From assembly GCF_004114915.1 (NCBI RefSeq), contig NZ_CP022220.1:186001-250000 (forward strand): a stretch of DNA of 64,000 nt, given 5' to 3'. Position numbers and translations under genes: made by a program. The notes below the pieces were generated by a model. That model was not told the DNA's origin, searched no databases, and saw nothing but the letters and a program-made list of their open reading frames with translations. This DNA comes from Bradyrhizobium guangxiense (GTDB lineage: Bacteria; Pseudomonadota; Alphaproteobacteria; Rhizobiales; Xanthobacteraceae). Of this stretch, positions 60,218-64,000 are shown one piece after another (positions within the stretch are counted from its first letter, which is position 1; the number at the start of each line of letters is the position of its first letter).

Positions 60218-61477
60218 ATGAGCATCTATAGTGGGCCCGTCTTCGAGATGGCTTCACGACAGTTCACCGTGATTGCCGATCATCTGGCAATTCCCATCGA
60301 CGAACGCAGCCGCTTGCTTCTTCCCAAGCGCGCCATCTCGGTTTCTTGCCCCATCCATTGTGATGACGGGTCGATCTCCGTATTCGAGGGCTATCGAGTC
60401 CAGCATCACCTTACACTCGGGCCGACCAAGGGAGGAACGCGCTTTGCCGCTAGTGTTGATATCGGCGAAGTCGCCGCCCTCGCGATTTGGATGAGCTGGA
60501 AATGCGCACTGGTCGGACTACCCTATGGCGGCGCGAAGGGCGGTATTCGTGTCGATCCAGCGAAGATTTCCCACCGAGAGCTTGAGGCGCTCTCGCGCCG
60601 CTATATGCAGGAGATGATTCCGTTCGTGGGTCCGCACGTCGACGTCATGGCTCCCGATATGGGCACCAACGAGCAAGTGATGGCGTGGTTCATGGACACG
60701 TATTCCATGTACCAGGGGCGTACCGTAACGGAGATCGTAACCGGCAAGCCTGTTGGCGCGGGAGGCACCTTAGGGCGTCGGGAGGCGACAGGACGCGGCG
60801 TCGCCCATCTGGCCAAACGAGTTTTGAAGGATCTGTCGATCGACTGGTCGACGGCGACCGCGGTGGTTCAAGGCTTCGGCAACGTCGGCTCGTACGCGGC
60901 ACTGGAGTTGAGCAGGAGCGGCGTCAAGATAGTAGGTGTCGGCGACCACACGGGCGCATTTTACGACCGTGCAGGCCTCAACGTCACACAGTTGATCCGT
61001 CATGCGGCGAGGCACGGAAGTCTGTCTGATTATCACGAAGCGCCCCGTCTCGATCCAGCCGAGCTCCTGCAGCTTCCTTGCGACGTCCTTGTGCCAGCAG
61101 CCATGGAGCGGGTGATCGATGATCGCGTGGCGCGGGATCTGCGATGTCGCGTGCTTGCTGAGGGCGCCAACGGCCCGACCACTCCGGAGGCTGATCTGGT
61201 CCTAGAGAGGCGCCGCAACGAGATATTCCTCATACCGGATATTCTCTGTAACTCGGGCGGCGTGATCGTGAGTTATTTCGAGTGGCTTCAAGACCTCCAG
61301 CAATTGTTCTGGGAAGAAGAAGAGGTTATGCGGAGGGAATATCAGATCCTCGATCGCGCATTCAACGATATGGTTACCCGCGCCGCTCGTGACAACGTCT
61401 CTCATCGAACCGCCGCCATGGCCATAGGTGTCGAACGAGTGCGGGCAGCGAAAACGACCCGAGGGCTTTTCCCATAA
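60218..61477 (+). CDS. Glu/Leu/Phe/Val dehydrogenase (glutamate dehydrogenase-type)
   Basis: 419 residues, the length of hexameric NAD(P)-glutamate dehydrogenases. Substrate-binding 'LGPTKGGTRFAASVDIGEVA' near 66 and the catalytic lysine in 'ALVGLPYGGAKGGIRVDPAK' near 92 are intact. 'VQGFGNVGSYAALELSRSGV' near 215 is the dinucleotide fold, and 'VLAEGANGPTTPEADLVLER' near 312 and 'LCNSGGVIVSYFEWLQDLQQ' near 343 are conserved. It interconverts an L-amino acid and its 2-oxo acid with ammonia. Lying 153 bases after the aldehyde dehydrogenase, it may supply the 2-oxo acid that the split decarboxylase uses. Confidence 0.92.
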   Translation: MSIYSGPVFEMASRQFTVIADHLAIPIDERSRLLLPKRAISVSCPIHCDDGSISVFEGYRVQHHLTLGPTKGGTRFAASVDIGEVAALAIWMSWKCALVGLPYGGAKGGIRVDPAKISHRELEALSRRYMQEMIPFVGPHVDVMAPDMGTNEQVMAWFMDTYSMYQGRTVTEIVTGKPVGAGGTLGRREATGRGVAHLAKRVLKDLSIDWSTATAVVQGFGNVGSYAALELSRSGVKIVGVGDHTGAFYDRAGLNVTQLIRHAARHGSLSDYHEAPRLDPAELLQLPCDVLVPAAMERVIDDRVARDLRCRVLAEGANGPTTPEADLVLERRRNEIFLIPDILCNSGGVIVSYFEWLQDLQQLFWEEEEVMRREYQILDRAFNDMVTRAARDNVSHRTAAMAIGVERVRAAKTTRGLFP

Positions 61478-61538
61478 TAAGCTCACCATTCTTCGCTAAC
61501 GGCGAGCGGCACTCTGCCCATCCTCATCTCACGAAAAT

Positions 61539-61562
61539 GCCGAGACCTTTGAAGGCCTCGGC
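61539..61562. terminator. Hairpin between convergent genes
   Basis: GCCGAGACCTT pairs with AAGGCCTCGGC around two bases, an 11-base stem with one mismatch, placed between the convergent ends of the glutamate dehydrogenase (61477) and LysR (61676) genes. There is no T-run, so it may be a weak intrinsic terminator or a transcript-stabilising stem. Confidence 0.4.
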
Positions 61563-61675
61563 GAGTCAGGGAGGAAACGCCTCATGCGAGGCCGAGATCT
61601 AAAGCGCACGCGGCGAACTCTTTGTAAACTCGTTTCTGCCGAAAGCCGCCCTCGCGGTGGGCGAACACTGGCTGA

Positions 61676-62611
61676 TTATGTCCGCAGGGGGCCGGCATCT
61701 CCGCCGATTTCGGCGAATCGAGACCTAGTAGACCTCGCTATGTCCGCTATTAGTCTCTGCACCAGATCTGATACGGGACGATCGACCGGGAGGCAGACCA
61801 CAAGATTGCGTTGGGCCCAGTTATCCGACAACTCGACAGCCCGCGCTCCTGCGTCCTTCACCGAAGAAGAGATGACGCTTACTGGGACGACGGCAACGCC
61901 GGCGCCCGCAGCCACCATGCGGCAAACACTTTCAAACCCTCGCAAACGTATGCGGATGACCAGCTCTCGACCGAGCCTTCGCGCATGATCGGCGAGATAT
62001 GTCTGAATGGATGCCTGCTCATCTAGGCCGATGAAGTGCTCGTTCAACACCTCGGCGAACCCTATTGAGGTGTAGTCGGCGAGCCAATGCCCCGGAGGAA
62101 CCAGTACGACAAGGCGGTCCACTCCGAATGGCTCCGTTCGCAGCCCTTCAAACTGCGCATTCTCGGCGGCAATTCCGAGGTCTGCTTCACCCGCTCTTAC
62201 CGCCACCGCGATGAGATCCGACGTCTGCTCCTGGAGATCGACCGTCACGTCGGGATGCCGGGCGAGATAGCTCGCCAAGACATCCGGAAGGAAGCTTGCG
62301 ATGGCATTCGAATTGGCCCGCATCCGTATCAGGCCCCGTTCGCGCTTTCTCCACGATCGGACCGCCCCGCTCAGCCGCTCTGCCTGCATAAGTATGCTGC
62401 GGGCGTGCCCGGCGAACTCCAGTCCCGCTGAGGTCGGTCGTGTCCCTTTGACCGTACGCTCGAACAACTGCAGGCCAGCCCGCTCCTCTAGCGATTTCAT
62501 GCGTTCGGACAGCGCAGAAACAGAGAGGTTGGCATGTCTGGCTGCCGCGGCAAGCCCACCTCTGTCCACGACGAGCACAAGCAGCCGCAGATCCACCAGA
62601 TCGAAATGCAT
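61676..62611 (-). CDS. LysR-family transcriptional regulator
   Basis: 311 residues from ATG 62611 ('MHFDLVDLRLLVLVVDRGGL'); the frame is open upstream without support. The winged helix-turn-helix is 'GGLAAAARHANLSVSALSER', then 'MKSLEERAGLQLFERTVKGT'. The effector domain follows with 'RMRANSNAIASFLPDVLASY' near 115 and 'VLVPPGHWLADYTSIGFAEV' near 190. The length is normal. It is divergent from the MaoC-like hydratase gene, 92 bases away, which is the classical LysR arrangement, so it probably activates the hydratase/CoA-transferase genes in response to a pathway acid. Confidence 0.9.
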   Translation of the reverse strand: MHFDLVDLRLLVLVVDRGGLAAAARHANLSVSALSERMKSLEERAGLQLFERTVKGTRPTSAGLEFAGHARSILMQAERLSGAVRSWRKRERGLIRMRANSNAIASFLPDVLASYLARHPDVTVDLQEQTSDLIAVAVRAGEADLGIAAENAQFEGLRTEPFGVDRLVVLVPPGHWLADYTSIGFAEVLNEHFIGLDEQASIQTYLADHARRLGRELVIRIRLRGFESVCRMVAAGAGVAVVPVSVISSSVKDAGARAVELSDNWAQRNLVVCLPVDRPVSDLVQRLIADIARSTRSRFAEIGGDAGPLRT

Positions 62612-62703
62612 GCCTTTCTCCAACTCCGAATGCTGTTGCTGGATAATACGACTGTTGGTCCACCAGCGATATCCAATAGGTTCGACCAGAACGAGAGGTC
62701 TAG
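62612..62703. promoter_or_regulatory. LysR/hydratase divergent promoter
   Basis: The 92-base gap between the divergent LysR and hydratase genes should hold the LysR operator (T-N11-A type), but no strong palindrome stands out by eye. GAGAGG near 62694 may serve the hydratase ATG at 62704. Confidence 0.4.
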
Positions 62704-63552
62704 ATGGTTGACGGACACGACTACCAGGAATGGATCGGGCGCACAGTAACCCAGGAAGACATGGTGACAGCCAGTCCGATTGAGCGTCTGGATGCGACCC
62801 TCGAAACCGACCACCAGCTCTATTCAACGGGGGTTGCGCTGCCTCCGCTGGCCCACTGGTTGTATTTTCTACCTAACGAACGGCAATCGACATTAGGGCC
62901 TGACGGGCATCCCAAGCGCGGGGGCTTTCTTCCTCCCATCCATGACCTTCCCCGGCGGATGTGGGCGGGCAGCAGGCTCACCTTTAAGAGCCCGCTGCGC
63001 GTGGGCATGCATGTCAAGCGGACATCGACGATCGAAAGCGTGACGTCCAAACAAGGTACGACCGGCCCTCTGGTGTTCGTCACGGTAGGGCACGCCGTCC
63101 ACGACGAGAACGGCCATCTACTTCTGACGGACCATCACGACATTGTCTATCGAGATGTCACAGCGCCCGCCGACAGAGCGAGATCAACTGCACCGAAAGG
63201 ACCATGGCATCGCAGCATCGTGCCGGATACCGTCATGCTGTTTCGCTATTCGGCTCTCACGTTCAACGGCCATCGTATTCACTATGACCGAACGTACGTC
63301 TTTGCGGTGGAAGGTTATCCAGGCCTGATCGTCCATGGTCCGCTCATTGCTACTCTCCTGATCGATCTCGTTAGGCGCAGTCTCCCTTCCTCAGTGGTGG
63401 TGAAGGCATATTCCTTCCGCGCGGTGTCGCCGCTTTTCGACGGCAGCGAACTTCATCTGAATGGCAGTCCGCCGGACGAAACCGGAAAAATCCTGCTGTG
63501 GGCCACGAACGATCGGGACGAGCTTATCATGAAGGCGGAAGCTACAATCTAA
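62704..63552 (+). CDS. MaoC-like acyl-CoA hydratase (FAS1-like dehydratase, mesaconyl-C4-CoA hydratase type)
   Basis: 282 residues with a double hot-dog architecture. The C-terminal hot-dog has 'ALTFNGHRIHYDRTYVFAVE' near 180 and 'GYPGLIVHGPLIATLLIDLV' near 200, the conserved N-x-H...HG signature of MaoC-type hydratases. The N-terminal half ('AHWLYFLPNERQSTLGPDGH', 'RMWAGSRLTFKSPLRVGMHV') matches the mesaconyl-C4-CoA hydratase group. The reaction is reversible hydration of an unsaturated dicarboxylic acyl-CoA, e.g. mesaconyl-CoA to citramalyl-CoA. The CoA-transferase begins 13 bases downstream and could form the CoA ester. Confidence 0.86.
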   Translation: MVDGHDYQEWIGRTVTQEDMVTASPIERLDATLETDHQLYSTGVALPPLAHWLYFLPNERQSTLGPDGHPKRGGFLPPIHDLPRRMWAGSRLTFKSPLRVGMHVKRTSTIESVTSKQGTTGPLVFVTVGHAVHDENGHLLLTDHHDIVYRDVTAPADRARSTAPKGPWHRSIVPDTVMLFRYSALTFNGHRIHYDRTYVFAVEGYPGLIVHGPLIATLLIDLVRRSLPSSVVVKAYSFRAVSPLFDGSELHLNGSPPDETGKILLWATNDRDELIMKAEATI

Positions 63553-63565
63553 GGTCGGAGGTGTC

Positions 63566-64000
63566 GTGACGCGGCCACTGGACGGGGTATTGGTCATCGC
63601 AATCGAGCAGGCAATCGCGGCTCCCTATTGCACGCGTCAGCTTGCCGACCTCGGCGCCCGAGTCATAAAGATCGAACGGCCCGATGGTGGCGACTTTGCT
63701 CGGGCCTATGATACGCGTGCGCGTGGTCTTGCCAGTCATTTCGTCTGGACCAATCGGTCGAAAGAGAGCGTCACCTTCGACCTGAAACGGCCGGGAGCGT
63801 TGGAAGCCGTGCAACGGCTCATCGCGCACGCAGACGTGTTTGTGCAAAATCTTGCTCCAGGGGCAGCTGCCCGCCTAGGGCTCGCCGATGGCGTGCTGCG
63901 CTCCACATACAAGCAGCTGATTACTTGCAACATATCTGGATACGGTCCGAATGGGCCGTGGGAGAAGCGCAAAGCATACGATCTACTGATTCAGGCGGAG
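63566..64000 (+). CDS. CoA-transferase family III (CaiB/BaiF), partial at window edge
   Basis: From GTG 63566, with GGTCGGAGG upstream, 145 codons are open to the edge of the window. Sequence blocks are 'LEQAIAAPYC'-like 'AIEQAIAAPYCTRQLADLGA' near 12, 'RVIKIERPDGGDFARAYDTR' near 32, 'FVWTNRSKESVTFDLKRPGA' near 59 and 'FVQNLAPGAAARLGLADGVL' near 91, followed by 'CNISGYGPNGPW'. These are standard for family III CoA-transferases, of which about one third is visible; the catalytic aspartate at 'KAYDLLIQAE' is just included. It is co-transcribed with the hydratase and could activate mesaconate- or itaconate-like acids. Confidence 0.88.
   Translation, partial: MTRPLDGVLVIAIEQAIAAPYCTRQLADLGARVIKIERPDGGDFARAYDTRARGLASHFVWTNRSKESVTFDLKRPGALEAVQRLIAHADVFVQNLAPGAAARLGLADGVLRSTYKQLITCNISGYGPNGPWEKRKAYDLLIQAE

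Overview
The window looks like an accessory, catabolism-rich stretch of an alphaproteobacterial chromosome or large plasmid. A Bradyrhizobium-like member of the Nitrobacteraceae is my best guess, from the GC-rich coding style, the many periplasmic-binding-protein ABC transporters and the density of CoA, FAD and TPP enzymes. That assignment is inference: no rRNA, tRNA, ribosomal-protein or other phylogenetic marker gene is present. I found no integrase, insertion sequence, CRISPR array or phage structural gene.

Region 1 (1-24 kb) is an almost unbroken minus-strand catabolic supercluster. In transcription order it encodes an aspartate-type aminotransferase, an argininosuccinate-lyase-like C-N lyase, a biotin carrier, an internally deleted biotin carboxylase, a second carrier without a biotinylation lysine, two FAD amino-acid/amine oxidases, an amidase and a split TPP decarboxylase. 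These are followed by an aldehyde dehydrogenase, a PotABCD-like ABC transporter (ATPase, fused permease, two tandem binding proteins), an aminotransferase, an MmgE/PrpD protein, the 5-oxoprolinase trio PxpB-PxpC-PxpA, an Ldh-type dehydrogenase and a frameshifted MFS exporter. All five large intergenic gaps carry a GTATCC/GGATAC motif. The gene set suggests import and breakdown of an N-substituted amino acid or imino/oxo-acid, with iminodisuccinate-like compounds one possibility, to fumarate, amino acid, 2-oxo acid, semialdehyde and acid.

Region 2 (24-28.7 kb) is decaying: a permease tail and a third binding-protein paralogue with several frameshifts, a frameshifted asparaginase, an intact methyltransferase and an unidentified gene fragment. 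Region 3 (28.9-35.5 kb) is an aromatic-type catabolic island: alpha/beta hydrolase, AAHS-family MFS importer, FAD hydroxylase, GntR regulator, and divergently an atypical SDR and an extradiol-type (VOC) dioxygenase. Region 4 (35.7-37.9 kb) holds a vapBC locus with a broken toxin, followed by remnants of an epoxide hydrolase, a YcaQ-type protein and an unknown gene.

Region 5 (37.9-45.5 kb) is an organosulfur (ssu/sfn-like) unit: ABC ATPase and permease, three binding proteins, an LLM flavin monooxygenase and an acyl-CoA-dehydrogenase-like monooxygenase. By eye it is the most GC-rich part. Region 6 (45.7-50 kb) is a defence/toxin graveyard around an intact hipBA pair: a WGR-domain remnant, a heavily frameshifted nSTAND-like NTPase and an AbiEii-type toxin fragment.

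Region 7 (50.2-64 kb) is a second catabolic cluster. It contains an enoyl-CoA hydratase, a thiol-dioxygenase-like cupin, a family III CoA-transferase, MmgE/PrpD, an NMT1-type ABC transporter and a split TPP decarboxylase. Divergent from these are an aldehyde dehydrogenase and a glutamate dehydrogenase, then a LysR regulator facing a MaoC-like hydratase and a CoA-transferase cut by the window edge. Regions 1 and 7 share the same four-part kit (ABC importer, MmgE/PrpD, split TPP decarboxylase, aldehyde dehydrogenase), which points to analogous amino/oxo-acid routes.
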